NCBI GenBank assembly: GCA_963971285.1
Contig: OZ020265.1
Location: 4,504,270-4,568,269, forward strand
Reading direction: 5' to 3'
Length of the DNA stretch: 64,000 bases
Source of the DNA: Astropecten irregularis
Taxonomy: Eukaryota > Echinodermata > Asteroidea > Paxillosida > Astropectinidae
Program-made: the position numbers and the translations under genes
Notes under the pieces: model-generated
What the model was told of the DNA's origin: nothing
What the model saw: the letters and a program-made list of their open reading frames with translations, nothing else
Database searches by the model: none
Part shown: in pieces, positions 33,222-45,453 of the stretch
How positions within the stretch are numbered: position 1 is the first letter of the stretch
Layout of the letters: each line of letters starts with the position of its first letter

Positions 33222-33545
33222 TCACTGAAAAGTGAACAAAGAAAACTTGACTGGAATGGGATTCGAACCAGCAATCTCCGAAATACTGTACAGGTGCTCT
33301 TACCAACTGATCTACCCAGCCTTATGTTGGTGGTGACCCCAATAGTCAATTATCTTTGTTCGTTTGGCAGTCAGAAGCCATGAAACCACGCTCACACCAC
33401 CATAACCCAAGGATCATTTCACCGATACATGCAGCAATGCTGTAACCTGAGAATGGTACATGGGGGATCACTCAAAGATGATACGGCTTGACTAAAAGGG
33501 ACACCACCAACGTAGGGCTGGGTAGCTAACTTGAGAAGAGCAACA
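33222..33545 (-). mobile_element. tRNA-derived SINE, copy 3, with an opposed partial copy
   Basis: On minus: A box TAGATCAGTTGG (33303-33314) and perfect B box GGTTCGAATCC (33260-33270), preceded by GGGTCACCACCAAC and GGTTTCATGGCTTC. A second fragment in plus orientation (33,479-33,545, GGGACACCACCAAC then GGGCTGGGTAGCT) abuts it head to head. This is the best-preserved pol III promoter in the family. Confidence 0.75.
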
Positions 33546-33683
33546 TATTCCTGCCTTTGGTTGCACAAGTTATACCAGTTTCACCAAACTTACATAAGTT
33601 ACGCAACATTTCGAGAAATCAGCTGCTGGTTTTCAAAGGCGTTGAATGCCATTTGATTGCAGAATAATGAAACAATATCTTAC

Positions 33684-33904
33684 CTTAAGGTGGTTATTGT
33701 CTCATCGAAGTTATAACTGGCTGGTCCAAGGTTAGCAACCATGACAGTCTTTGCATTGCCTCCTAGTGAGTCTTGTAATAATCTAGTCAGCTTGGAGTCT
33801 CGGTAAGGTATATGAGTACTCTTGCCATCAACCAGAGCTGAGATGACATTACCCAATGCTGATAGAGATAGGTTGATCTTAGTTGCTTCCTTCAATCTCT
33901 CTCC
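33684..33904 (-). CDS. KIF3B: KIF3B coding exon 9 (motor core)
   Basis: Residues 256-329: [73 protein letters not shown]. Contains the microtubule-binding loop 12/alpha5 signature [17 protein letters not shown]. Confidence 0.98.
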
Positions 33905-34328
33905 CTGGTGAATAATATACAACCATTCAATGTTTATGAGTGGAATGGTAAGATAATTTCATGAATAGACAGATGGAATACTCGATGGAAGACTTTTTTG
34001 AGTGGGTTGTCCATAGAGGGCAGCAAGCTGCCCGTCTCCTGAAAACTTTTGCACACGCTTTAATCAAGTAAATACGGCGGTTGTCCAAATACTCTCCAAA
34101 AGATGCAGGATAATGTGGGAGGCCTCGCTTGCTAAAGTAAAAACTCTGTGCACAAAAACACTGGGCCTCCATGATCGTTTGTAACTTTTAATCTGTACCT
34201 AGCAGGCCACCAAAAAAAATTAATGTTGAGCCTAGGATTCATAATTCCTTAATCAATTATGATACTTGCACTAGTTGGAGAGAGTATATATCACAGTCAC
34301 TCTATATAGAATTCACTGGACCACCTAC

Positions 34329-34421
34329 CTTTGCACCTGTCTTTGCTTGTCTTTCACTACCAGCTAAATCAACCAGATTCAGCTTGCCCACTCGGATATG
34401 ATTCTCATCATCTGGACCGAG
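34329..34421 (-). CDS. KIF3B: KIF3B coding exon 8 (switch II)
   Basis: Residues 225-255: [20 protein letters not shown] then [17 protein letters not shown] is the nucleotide-sensing switch II. Confidence 0.98.
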
Positions 34422-34779
34422 CTTGAAATAAACATAATGAATAAATTATGTCACAGAAATTCTGAAAAATGTTCTATACTCGTATAAACCTGTACCTACA
34501 TGTATACAAACAATACTCTGAGTATCACCCGTCCTACTACGTGCCACTACTGTATGTACGTCTGATACAAGCGTGCATGCAAATTTTATGCTACGCGGGA
34601 CATCAGCCAATCAGATCTGTTTTTGAGAACATTTCCGTCTGGATCGTAATTAATCAGGAAATCTGCACGCATGTGATAGACAATCGTTTGCTGTACGGCG
34701 AGTGCGTCTATCACATGTAGACTAGACATGTCGGGTAATACAAAACAAATTACTTGAAATCTACTACTTTAGATTTATA

Positions 34780-34911
34780 TCACATTCTAACGATTCTTCC
34801 AACTACAAAATTGAATCTAAATGTCACATTCTAACGATTCTTCCAACTACAAAATTGAATCTAAATGTCACATTCTAACAATTCTTTCAACTACAAAATT
34901 GAATCTAAATG
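34780..34911. repeat. 44-bp minisatellite, three copies
   Basis: Units beginning TCACATTCTAACGATTCTTC at 34780, 34824 and 34868, nearly identical. Intronic. Confidence 0.95.
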
Positions 34912-35258
34912 CCAGCTATGTGACTTTACAAGTCTAAGCAACCACTCCCCGGCCAAAATCTCAACATCCAAAAATATGATTAAAAAAGTACAAATGAATA
35001 TCGGCACTTTCTTCGCATTTTTTTGTGTCTTCACAGAGACAACATTATCGGTGATTAAGAAAATGACGTACATAAAATTGAAAAATTGGGTAAACTCTCA
35101 AAATCTGCTTCTTTGTAAATGTAACTGTAGGAGATTTTCACCATTCATGTATTGACTACAAAGCCTCCATGTTAATGCATGTAATTTATGTTCAATAATT
35201 ATATAAAGGATCGCATTTTAGATGCTTGAAATGTTTTTGGTATCTTTCGTTTTCTTAA

Positions 35259-35398
35259 GTCATTGAAAAGTGAACAGAGAAAATTTGAATAGAGAGAGAT
35301 TTGAACCAGCGACCTCCAGAACAAGTATCAGAGGTCATTGGTTCAAATCCCCCTCCAGTAATTTTTTCTCTGTTCACTTTTCAGTCAGATTTCCTTGT
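35259..35398. mobile_element. Inverted pair of SINE-like B-box segments
   Basis: AAGTGAACAGAGAAAA at the left is inverted as TTTTTCTCTGTTCACTTTTC at the right. Between them GATTTGAACC and GGTTCAAATCC are opposed B boxes. It looks like two SINE ends joined tail to tail. Confidence 0.6.
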
Positions 35399-35617
35399 GG
35401 TTATTTGATGATTTTATTTCTTTCATGTAAAAATAAGAGAGTACACTACAGTACCGGTGCTATACCAACTGACATGACTGAGCTATCTCACTCCAGTAAA
35501 TTTGTGTTTCCTACTTCATTTTTCAACAACTTAAATTTGACACAAGTTTGAAATATATTTTCTGCATTACAGACACACCGGACAGTACATGTAATGTACC
35601 ATAGGCCTACCACTTAC

Positions 35618-35687
35618 CTCACTGCATTCTATTGTGATGATGAATATTGCATGTGATCTGGAGCTATGCTCGTTCATATTTGTTGAC
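35618..35687 (-). CDS. KIF3B: KIF3B coding exon 7 (switch I)
   Basis: Residues 201-224: [20 protein letters not shown] then CSE. NxxSSRSH is switch I. Enters with one base, leaves in phase 0. Confidence 0.98.
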
Positions 35688-35859
35688 CTACAACAAAACA
35701 ACAAGCAAATATCAGAAAATCACTTTGCATCAGCTGTTTTCAAAACATTGTAGGTACTATCATAAATGGTCCAGTTGATAGAACAGCTGCGGTCTGTTCA
35801 TAATTTGATTTGTTAGTTTGTTACTGTTAATTCTTGGGTTTTGATATATATCCTGCGAG

Positions 35860-35960
35860 AATCGAAACACGTCAGGGCCTCCTAACTCTGAGCAGCATGT
35901 AAGAAAGATCCTGCTAGGATAAAAAACATGTCAGGCCCTCCAAACTCCAAGCAAAAAAAC
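35860..35960 (+). repeat. Degenerate CCTGCTAGGAT...GAAAC...GTCAGGCC repeat
   Basis: Two tandem worn copies: ATCCTGCGAGAATCGAAACA then CGTCAGG, and ATCCTGCTAGGAT then ATGTCAGGCCC. Same family as 15,612 and the hairpin at 50,890. Its stem-GAAAC layout resembles ribozyme-bearing retroelement ends (see findings). Confidence 0.45.
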
Positions 35961-36059
35961 CCCAAACCTTTGACATTTTCAGCCAAATTGATCATTGAAA
36001 ACAGTAGAAAACAGCGAAGTCCATTGCTATGTGAAATTTTGAGGTAATTGTAATTGTGT

Positions 36060-36254
36060 TGGTTTTTATCTTGGAGATCAAAACTGTTTTCTGTTTTACT
36101 CATTTCTGGGAAAAATACAGCATTTCAGGCAGAAATTTTTTAATGGTATGTTTTGTATCAGGCCTTTCTTCATACCCTGTAAGTTATCAGGTAAATCTGT
36201 GAACATGTCTGTTTTGTTTTCCTACCAAAGTACATGTATGATAGTAGATTTATA
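36060..36254 (-). mobile_element. TTAA-1 MITE, copy 9 (half), with a CATGTA insertion
   Basis: Only the part beyond the core survives (GAGATCAAAACTG, CATTTCAGGCAGAAA, CATACCCTGTAAGTTAT). The terminal AAAGTATGATA is AAAGTACATGTATGATA here: a clean 6-base insertion (TACATGTA at 36231-36238). Confidence 0.75.
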
Positions 36255-36608
36255 AATGCCAAACTTTATACATGTACATGTAAAAGAAAAAAATACTTGC
36301 AATAATGGTTACTTTCAGTTAACCAAATAACAAAAGCACTAGGACAAATGTGGCAATTTCCAAAGAAGATGCTGCATTAAGCATATCATGCTTGTTCTGC
36401 ATGCTACCCATCAGGCGTGTTATCACACTTACATGTACATGTGCTGTAACATCTTCATCTACATGTACCATGTCTACATCTATTTATCTATTCATTCATT
36501 GTTATCTTATTTAGCTCGGGTTTCCCATTCAGTACAAAAAATTGGTTGCTTATTCGGCCTGTAACTTGAATGAATAATAACATACATGTATTGAGATAAA
36601 GAACTTAC

Positions 36609-36688
36609 CCAACTGATCTGTTTGTATTGCCAACTGTCATGACATGTTCTATCTCCTTAACACTCTTAGTGACAAACGATGACAGGTC
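36609..36688 (-). CDS. KIF3B: KIF3B coding exon 6
   Basis: Residues 175-201: [20 protein letters not shown] then NTNRSVG. Acceptor TTGCACAG, donor GTAAGT. Confidence 0.98.
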
Positions 36689-37510
36689 CTGTGCAATAAT
36701 GCATATGATGGGGAGAAATGGGAAATAATCAGGATTTAAGACCTTTGATTGATGATTGGATACATTTACCACATCTGCATAATATACATGTACCAGGGAT
36801 GAGATTGACCAATGATACAAATATCTTAAATCAACTGACAGGGGGGCTTACGCAATCTGACATGTCTAAACACTGAAAATCTCCTATACTTTTGTAAACA
36901 GCCTGTAAGGAAAACAAATTCTAAAATCCAAAACAAAAAAATCTGAAATCTGAGAAATTTGAGAAATATCATCCCTGATATACTGTATTATACTAGATGT
37001 ACCACCACCACAGACATTACAAACTTACAATCTCCTAATGAACTACACGTATGACCAGTTTTATGTAGTAATTGATGTACATGTACATGAACTAATGGTG
37101 TCAGTATTAAATGTGCATGTATACATATTGTTGTAGTTTAAGTGCACTCATCAATCAACCATGTCGACATGTCTAAAAAAAAACTAACATTTCTGTGAAT
37201 AAGTGTACATGAACATCAACATCTACATGTATGCGAAACTTTCATCTACATGTACAGTATGCTTCTTGTACAGGACTTATCAAGACACTACTTTCATTGT
37301 TCCAATCATTTGCAAAAACAGGGGATACAGTAATAATGATGGCAAATTCTGTAGGCTAAAACTTGGTTGATTCCCTGAAATCATATCAAATGTGCCTTCA
37401 ATTCCGGCTCATTTCAAAGTTATTGACCTTCAAAACCCATCATATGACATTTATTATTATGAAAAATAGATATAGGATTTGAAGCTTTGCATGGTGAAGT
37501 AACATATTAA

Positions 37511-37666
37511 GAAGGTTTGCGGAGACACCATGTAACTCTTTTCTTACTCTCTCCTGAGGACGACCAGAGTACATTGGCCGGAACGTCAAGACAACTTCTC
37601 ACTGGGTCTTTTCAGAACCACAAATCTCACAAAAGTGTTACATGGTGTCTCCTCAAACCTTCCTTC
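37511..37666. mobile_element. 156-bp TTAA-flanked MITE with hammerhead-like interior
   Basis: Ends GAAGGTTTGCGGAGACACCA then TGTAAC, inverted at the right with one mismatch; TTAA at 37507-37510 and 37667-37670. The interior contains CTGAGGA (37554-37560), a short stem CGACCA/TGGCCG, then GAAC. Confidence 0.7.
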
Positions 37667-37829
37667 TTAAAAATGGATGTGGCCCTAGAAATGTCCGCAT
37701 CTCAGAATTCAAATTTGTTCCTAGATGTATTCATCAGGGACACAGACACATTAACAGAATTAAGTATTCAACCAATTTTTCAAATTTTTTTTTTAGTGAC
37801 TAAAGGGAGTTTGCATCCCAGGTCAAAAC

Positions 37830-38221
37830 TAGTGCTGGGCTTTTTATCTGGATATAGGTTAACCGATCCAAATTTAATTACCCGAATACACATTTTTCAC
37901 TAACCGTTAACCGAAAATAAAAGGGAAAAAAAAACAGAGACTAACGTTTAGCTCATGCTCAACAACCACAAAAGTGTAAACTGTAGAATATAAGTCAGTT
38001 ATTTTGTAAATTTTTCCAAGTAGAAACACGCTTTTCACTTACTTGATCTATAAAATAACATTGTAAAAAGCATTCCAAAAGTGACGATCACAATGAAGAA
38101 GACGTACATGTATACCATAAATCGCACATGCCACGCATGTTGCACGTGGATACATAGGATAACCTGATTTTTTTTGCAATCAGTAACCGGATATGAAATT
38201 ACCCGATTTTGCCCAGCACTA
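37830..38221. mobile_element. hAT MITE (392 bp)
   Basis: Ends TAGTGCTGGGC and GCCCAGCACTA; 8-bp flanks GTCAAAAC / GGCAAAAC differ at one base. Same body length as the hAT at 29493-29884 and shared GGTTAACCG / CCGGATA words suggest related families. Confidence 0.85.
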
Positions 38222-38377
38222 GGCAAAACATTACAAAGCAAAATGCAGACCAACACTTTGACTGTTTGAACAAAACCAAGAAATTCTAATAATGCTGGGA
38301 AGGAAACAATTACTGACTAGAATGCAGCTTGGGAGAGCTGTGTGAGCTGGAGAATCAATACATTGACATTGACATAC

Positions 38378-38461
38378 CTTGACATAAACACCTGTATCTG
38401 GTCGCTCCTTCAACTCTAATCTCTTGTTCTGGTCCTTCGATAATAAATCTCTAATTTCCTC
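38378..38461 (-). CDS. KIF3B: KIF3B coding exon 5
   Basis: Residues 147-174, phase 0: [20 protein letters not shown] then PDTGVYVK. Acceptor CATTTTAG, donor GTATGT. Confidence 0.98.
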
Positions 38462-38730
38462 CTAAAATGGAAGAACAACAAAATAACATTTTCATTTTAC
38501 ATCTTTGACACTGTTTGATAAACTGAGTACATAATCTACTTGTATTTATAAGCTCATGTACATGATGAGTGTTATGATCTTGATCTTGAGTTGAGGTCAA
38601 CCGCCACTGACTGACTGTGATCATATGCCTGTCACACTGAGAACACTCCGTATTCAAACACATGTTCGAAGTTACATGTAGAATCAACCACATTTTATAA
38701 ATGAAAACTGAATTTAACACTCATGGCATG

Positions 38731-39163
38731 CATGAGGTCTTTTCACACTATTCAAAATCTCGGGGTTGGAACCGGCTCAAACCCAGAGGTTTTTTCCAAC
38801 CCTTTTCACACTTGAAAAGTTTCAACCTTGAGCCAACCCGGGTGAGATGGCCTACATGTACATGTAACTGGATCAAAATCACCCCATGTAGGGACCTGTG
38901 GTCATTTTCACAAAGATTTGCGATTCATCTTTTAGATGAGTTGTTCATGTTTCCAGAGCAGCAATTATTGTGACATCACATGTTGCTTAGCAATTAAGGG
39001 TTGAAAATCTCAATCTGGTCTCAAACTGCATTTTTCATTGTGATCTGTGTCGATGAGCACAAAAAATGTATTGTGAATGTTGTGTCTCTTCGATCTGTTT
39101 CACTAACTTGCAGGACTGACCGGGGCGCAGGGCTGATCCGTAAATAGTGTGAAATGACCGCAG
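38731..39163. mobile_element. MITE with GGTCTTTTCACACTATTC ends
   Basis: Left GGTCTTTTCACACTATTC is inverted at the right as AATAGTGTGAAATGACC. Interior CGGGGTTGGAACCGG. A relative starts at 53640. Directly followed by the element at 39165. Confidence 0.65.
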
Positions 39164-39164
39164 A

Positions 39165-39549
39165 GTTAAATAAAAAATATAGAGAGTGCACTCTGCACAT
39201 GGTGTGTACATTCCACCGTGGCGCCGCCATTGTGTTACAGTTACATTAAAACAAACAAACAAACAAGGGCAAACACATTTGTGCGTTTTGTGCACGTTTT
39301 GAGTTTCCTTTTAGCTGCAGCCGGCTAATTAATGAGTAATTAACCACGCGATGTTACTTCTACATAAATGGGTCACCCTCGCGTCACACACAGTGCGTGC
39401 AGTTGAATAACATCCGGGTATTTGGACTCTACCGCAGCTGCTCAGTCACCCCACTAAAATGGCGGCAGTGCATCCATGCCGGAGTGCAGACAACACGCAC
39501 CATGAATATGTAGCGCGCATTCTAGTTTTTTATTCAACTTTATGGAAAA
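39165..39549. mobile_element. CATAGAGTTAAATAA-type MITE, second copy
   Basis: Left AGAGTTAAATAAAAAATATAG and right CTAGTTTTTTATTCAACTTTATG are imperfect inverted repeats, matching the middle element of the nest at 26507-27466. Contains GCCGCCATTGTG and AAATGGCGGCAG in opposite orientation. Confidence 0.6.
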
Positions 39550-39758
39550 GGCCTACACTGTATTAACCCCTTCCCAAAAACCCAAATATGCATGAAAAGT
39601 CAATTTAATATTTTATTCAATGAAAATGCAACTACAAGGGGACAACTCTTAATTTGGTTTGAAGTGCTACAATGTATTTGCAATTGATCGAACTACACAA
39701 GTCCCCTAAATGTAGTCTAGTAACACTGACATGACATACAATGTTGATGTTACTATAC

Positions 39759-39883
39759 CTGGTATATTTCAAGGTAAGATGCCCTGACCAAGTATTGCTG
39801 GTTCTGTGTTCTGGCTATGTGAGTGAAGATGTGCTCAAATGAATTGGGAATAACCCCCTTCGTCTCTGGATCAGACCTCACAC
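39759..39883 (-). CDS. KIF3B: KIF3B coding exon 4
   Basis: Residues 105-146: [41 protein letters not shown]. Acceptor GTGAACAG, donor CAG|GTATAG (a weaker donor than the others). Confidence 0.98.
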
Positions 39884-40081
39884 CTGTTCACAAAAGAAAA
39901 ATTGTTCAAGAATTCACAAATAAACATTGATATCAATACTTCATCTGATTCTCACTCATTGGTTATAAAATTTAATTAATACTGGGTTACTGTAACTACC
40001 GGTATTCACTGCATACTGCATATATATGTAAATGTTCAGGTATATCAGAGCTGATATTCCTGTACATGGAGCTGATATTAT

Positions 40082-40311
40082 GGGCCTTTTTGGAACGGAG
40101 GCTTAGGCTCAGGCTTAGGCTCAGCTCTGTCATCCATTCATGCTGAAAATATAGGTGGTAGTTTTTCATCGGCGCTGAAGCTATGTTTTCCTTTTCAATC
40201 CAGGGAATCTTCCTCCGAGCCGCAGCCAAAAACCTATATTTTTATACCCGTTATTTTTGAATGGATTCACAAAATGGTGCTGGAGCCTGAGCCTCCGTTT
40301 CGAAAAGGCCC
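40082..40311. mobile_element. GGGCCTTTTTGGAACGGAGGC MITE, intact copy (230 bp)
   Basis: Left GGGCCTTTTTGGAACGGAGG and right GCCTCCGTTTCGAAAAGGCCC are inverted repeats of ~30 bp including GGCTTAGGCTC/GAGCCTGAGCC. This is the reference copy for 26424-27610 and 31210-31422. Confidence 0.85.
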
Positions 40312-40766
40312 TATGTCAATCCAATACATGCAGCTACATGTAAATTTATACACGTTTTGAGATTGCATATCCTATCTCACTTAAAAGTGCCACATTTCAT
40401 GTAAAAAGTTTTGTTGGAGTTGGACAGATTCAATCATTACAGCAAATCTGACTTAATGAGTAATGAACACTGATGTAATGCTGAACGGATGTTGATTTTA
40501 AAAGTCCAGAAAAAAAATCCTTGAAGGTGGTAAATTATATGGCTCCAGTATCCAGCAAGACTAGACCAAAATGGGAGACTTCTGAGAACTGGTCTTCAAG
40601 TCAACAGCACACGCGCACGCACAACAGCGCAGACTTGAAGAAGTCTCCCATTGGTACTTTATGGAACTGTTCAATGCAGTTTGTATGTTACAATAAGTGT
40701 TAATAAAGATTTCTCATGTTTCTAGCACAAATGTATGCGCATGAGATTTAGAACCGTCCTACTTAC

Positions 40767-40891
40767 CTTCCATGGTGTATGTTTTTCCTGTGCCTGTTTG
40801 TCCATATGCAAATATTGTCCCATTGAATCCATTCAAGACTGACTCTACCAGACTACGGAATGTTTCATCATATAGCTCCCTCTGTTTAGAA
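40767..40891 (-). CDS. KIF3B: KIF3B coding exon 3 (P-loop)
   Basis: Residues 63-105: [49 protein letters not shown] is the ATP-binding P-loop. Acceptor TTTATTTAG, donor GTAAGT. Confidence 0.98.
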
Positions 40892-43372
40892 CTAAATAAA
40901 AACAATACAATTCATCATTGAACAACAAGTATGACAAACGAACCCCCCCCCCCCCCATCCCAAGAAAAAAAAATTGGAAAATTCATAGATGCTTAAGGCA
41001 CATGTAAGGTCCTGAAGGTAGGTAACTTTGCGGAAATTCCATGAGGCATACATATGTAAATATTTTTTTATGAGCTTGGGTGGCAAAGAGCCAGTTAACT
41101 TGACATTTCCACCAGTCTGTTTAGACCAGTCAAATTGTACATACATGTATAGGCCTTTAGGCCTAAAAGTAAATGAGTATAATTCATATCACATAGTGTT
41201 TTTGCAAAGGTACAAATATGTTTCTGCCATGCATAGCCAAATCAGAATGATACATGTACATTTTTCAAAATTTCAAGAACATGTACATGTAAGGATAAGT
41301 GTCATATGTATACCAGTATACATCTAGGGGACTATTGATGTATTTTAGAAACAGCATGACAAGTAAAGTATATATTAATTAATGAATATATTATAATGAA
41401 TACAAATTTGTGCCAAAGCAAACAAGTGTACTTGTAATGTGTACATGTACATGTACTTAATACAGTTATTTGTCTTAAACACATTTTAATGTATGGTAAA
41501 TGATTCCTATTTTGACGACATTGAAAAATAAACAAGATAGACGACAGAAGTCTTTACTTCTGGCATTTGTGATAAATTATACAAAAGCTGCAACTGAAGT
41601 CTGTTCCTGGGTCATGTTTATTAGCAAATTCAGCCAATAACAATTACCCATTAGCAGTTTCACACGTACATGGATATAAGCAAAGTGCAGAGGTAGTACA
41701 TGTAGCAGTGCCTAGCAGACAGCTTAATATGCGGTCTACGCATGCCCACAGGCATTACAGCTAAGATAAGTTGATTTGCTTATAATTCTGGGCACAAACT
41801 CTCAAGTACCTTGACTCAGAAAGTGAATTAGGCAGTACACACACCTAGCCTCAAGCTACATGTACAAACCAAGTACACACTGTACAACATGTAGGCCTAC
41901 ATGTACATGTACACTCCATGTACATCAAGTATTTCAGCAAGTGAGGACTTTATGAAGCAAAAATACTGGGCCACAAAAGAAACACAAACGATGGGTCCAT
42001 TCAATTTATTGAAGGTTATGTTTTGGATTTTGACATTTCATTGCGACTGTTAAAATTAATCTAAATCAAATTCAACAAATATGATAACAAGAGCAACACT
42101 CAAGTCAGAAACATTGTACCAAATTTGATTGAATTTGATTAATTTCAACAGCCGCAATGAAGTGTAAAAAAAACATGCTAATGAATTGAATGGACCAATC
42201 ACTTGCGTTTCTATTATCAGTCTGTTTATGGCTCAGTATGTATGTTTGGTGCTGTATGCAGTCTCAATATTTAGCAATACCAAGTGCATTCAATTCAGAA
42301 ATGATGAAAATGTCACTTATTATCATTCTGCAAATATTTAAAATCATAAATAATGAGAGACACTAATTCAAATAAGGTCAATGATCTGAATAACAAAAGG
42401 CAAAATTGTGAAAGTTTGACTTCCTTAATTTTAAATATAAACTAGATGATGTGCACACAGGAAATTAGTAAAATGAAGCACTTAAGAATGGATAAGTAAA
42501 AAGATATTTTCAAAATCAACTTCATCTATGTATTTGTGCTCCCATCATATTTCATTTTTTTGATGCCAGCATGATACTCATGTTCAATTTTGTTAATGTA
42601 AAAAATAAGAGTTTCTTTGCATAAAAATGATTTCCTTCACAAATTCAAAGTTTATTCCAACCTTTTTTGTACCTGTACGCCATGTACATGCATGTGACAA
42701 ATAGCACTGTATTTACCAGTATACGCATAATGCCATCCTTAAAAAAATAATATATCTGTAGGATTGCAGTCTACAGCTGTTTGTGTAACAGTAATTACGT
42801 TGACCACCTGTGAGGCTGTGATGGACTGATTTTTGCAGAATGAAACAAGCCATGAAGTCAAATCCAATGACCAGCCCAGCTGACCACCTACTGTCTGACT
42901 GTAGCCATCATATAGTAGGCCTGGCCAAAATTCATTACAAATTGACACGCTTCACTGGCATATCATCTATGCAAGAGTGCATTACATGTATGTACTTGTC
43001 ATGCAAGGACTCAAACTTTGTACATTACAAATTGTGAAGCCAATTCCCCATTGATTGGCCTTGCTGGGAGCTGTGATGGATTCATACATGTAGCTGCTTA
43101 CAGGGATAGATTGATCTTATCCTTGTACTGAGCCCACTGGACTGATGCTTCCATCCAACCATTGACTGATCATGCACTGGTTTGCATTCTCAAACTATTG
43201 TATGACAGGTGATAGGATATGGACAGGCATGACAGGTGGAATAGAGTGATAGAGATCTACAATATTGAACTTACTGTAGTACATGTACACATTGTAAATT
43301 TGTACATGAATGAGTACTTTGAGTAGATCATGATGGTTAGAAGGGACTTGAGGCTGTTGTATTCTTTTAACA
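40892..43372. other. Long kinesin intron; no other gene seen
   Basis: Contains a poly-C run (40,945 area) and several ACATGTACATGT clusters (41,440-41,456; 41,891-41,920) but no recognisable exon or complete element up to the MITE at 43373. Confidence 0.5.
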
Positions 43373-43761
43373 TTAAAGATAATATCATACTTTGGTTTTT
43401 ATCAAAGAAATAGGCCTACAGATTCATGGGCAAAAATATCAAGGCAGATACAGTAACAGTCATCTGTCAAAATTTCAGTTCCATACGGTGGCACTGGCCA
43501 CTTTTTGAGAAAACAGTGAAAAACAGCCACAGTACATGTATTTCTAATAAGTCTTTTCTCTTTTATTTTTGATCTTTTAAAAGATCAAACAGATTTTTGG
43601 TCGTTGTTTTACCATTTCTGGAAATACAGTACATCATTTCAGGTGGAACATTTTTAATGGTAGGTTTCTACTAGCATCATCTTCATACATGTACCCTGAA
43701 AGTTATACCTAAATCTGTAAACAATTCTGTTTTGGTTTCTTTTTGAGTAAAATGAATTTAA
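43373..43761 (-). mobile_element. TTAA-1 MITE, copy 10, with two CATGTA insertions
   Basis: TTAA at 43373-43376; intact GATCTTTTAAAAGATC core near 43571-43586. CACAGTATTTC of the family reads CACAGTACATGTATTTC (43533-43540), and CATACCCTG reads CATACATGTACCCTG (43686-43693). The right terminus is degraded. Confidence 0.8.
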
Positions 43762-44131
43762 GTCAGTTGTGTTAGGAAATAATAATCATACTTAGGACAA
43801 TTACATGTAGTAACTGCTTTTGTGCCCCAATGGCATTTTCATAATGTGTAAATGTTTTACACACTGACACTACGTCAGAAGTTAACTGTCACAAATAGAG
43901 AGTCACATTATCTGATATGCGGTTATGTCCCAGATTGGGCCTGCAAGGTAATGTAGTTTCATGCAGTAAACCTTAACAGGTTTATGCAAAGAAAGACAAC
44001 ATGCTATTTAAAATTTCATTGATTTTTTTAAAAACAAAACAGCTAACATAAAACATTGTATCCTACACAATAGTAACCACTAACCGGAATTTTCAGAAAT
44101 GTAAACTTGACATTCCATAATTGCTACTTAC

Positions 44132-44316
44132 TTCCAATCATAGACAGAGTCAAAGGTGAATTGCTTTGGTGGTTCCACAGATGATTTAGGATTTCTAACG
44201 GAGACGACTCCACGAGGTACATCCATATCAACCACTCGATCAAAACCTTCCTTGGTTTCTTTAGAGTTCATTGGTCGACATCGAACAACCACTTTGACAG
44301 ACTCTGCCTTCTTAGA
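44132..44316 (-). CDS. KIF3B: KIF3B coding exon 2 (start of motor)
   Basis: Residues 2-63: [61 protein letters not shown]. Acceptor CTCTCAACAG falls exactly before the serine codon, so the initiator Met must come from the upstream exon. Confidence 0.97.
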
Positions 44317-44370
44317 CTGTTGAGAGAAAATAATTTGGTTTTTTAAATCAAGGACAGATACAGTACATCA

Positions 44371-44530
44371 AAAGGCTTGAATTTAACGGAGGCCATGGGA
44401 TTCGTTGCCCTGGTTCTTGGCCTCAGTGCCCCCTTCAAATGTTTCCATCTATATGTATGATTTTCCAACGGAAGTGCCCCTTACAATGGAAAAGTGACCT
44501 TGCCCCTTTCAGAACCAAATTCAAGGCCTG
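44371..44530. mobile_element. GGCCTTGAATTT-type MITE (160 bp)
   Basis: AGGCTTGAATTTAAC at left and AACCAAATTCAAGGCCT at right are inverted; the interior has GGCCATGGGATTCGTTGCCC and GTGCCCC words. Same terminal and subterminal style as the 1375-bp element at 57839-59213. Confidence 0.6.
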
Positions 44531-44797
44531 GTAGTGTACATGATAATGTTGACTGGAATCCTTGAAGCCAATATGACTGATACTTGCATGCTCTTAAGGG
44601 CAAGCTACAACAGAGGTTGCAATCCCCAAAATACAATATACTGTACATTTCTAACTCGTTTATCATCCAGATTATATCAGGCCTGGGAGGCCATCGCCAG
44701 CTGCTAGGACAGATGTCATACACGTAGATACATACATACATGTATACATGTATGTACATGTACATGTATGCCAGGGATGTGAGTGGCCACACAAAAC

Positions 44798-45304
44798 GAC
44801 CCTTTTGTTTAATCCTTGTTTCCTGTCCTGTCTTCATGTTATCCCTTGGTTCAGTGACTTTGTGATATGTGCCCCTTCCTTTCCCATGGTCCTTGTGTAT
44901 AGTGTAATTATGTAAATTAGAAGATTAGAGTCATGTGCTTGGGAGTTTTGTGTAGATGGTATTAGCCAGAGGAGTTTTGTAGTCAGTTCAGCAGAGAGCA
45001 GAGTGTGATACAGTCCTCTTGTTTTCTCTTGCTTGTGTATTCACTATTTTCTGGTTGTTTTACCTGAGTTTTGATTTTCTGTGTTGATTTTGATTTGCTG
45101 CTGTTTTGCTGAGTTTTGGTTTATAGTTTTGGTTAGTTCTATTGTTGGTTTTTTTTTCATCTCAAAGGTTTTTTTTGCTTTTGGCTGGTTTTGATTTTGT
45201 GTTTCTATTTTTTTTGTTCCAAACTTTGACTATTTTTAATAAACAGTTCGCGTCTTGTCCTTCAGATCCTTGGTTTGTTTAGTGTGTCATTTTTCCAGGT
45301 TACA
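44798..45304 (+). repeat. 5' LTR
   Basis: Starts GACCCTTTTG and ends CAGGTTACA. T-rich, with AATAAA (45237-45242) near the 3' part as a likely polyadenylation signal. It lacks the usual TG start if the 5-bp AAAAC duplication is taken as exact; the 3' LTR is preceded by T, so the terminus may be TGACCC with one base lost on the left. Confidence 0.93.
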
Positions 45305-45453
45305 TTTTTTTAATTTTTGGTGGAGAATCCGGGTAAGGACTGTCGTTTAGGAAACGTAGCCAACTGTTTGTTTTTGGTGGTCAAGTTTGAGGTCTTTTTC
45401 AGTTTTTTTTGTTGGTCAAACTCAGCATTCTTGTAGTATAGTCGGATCAGTAC

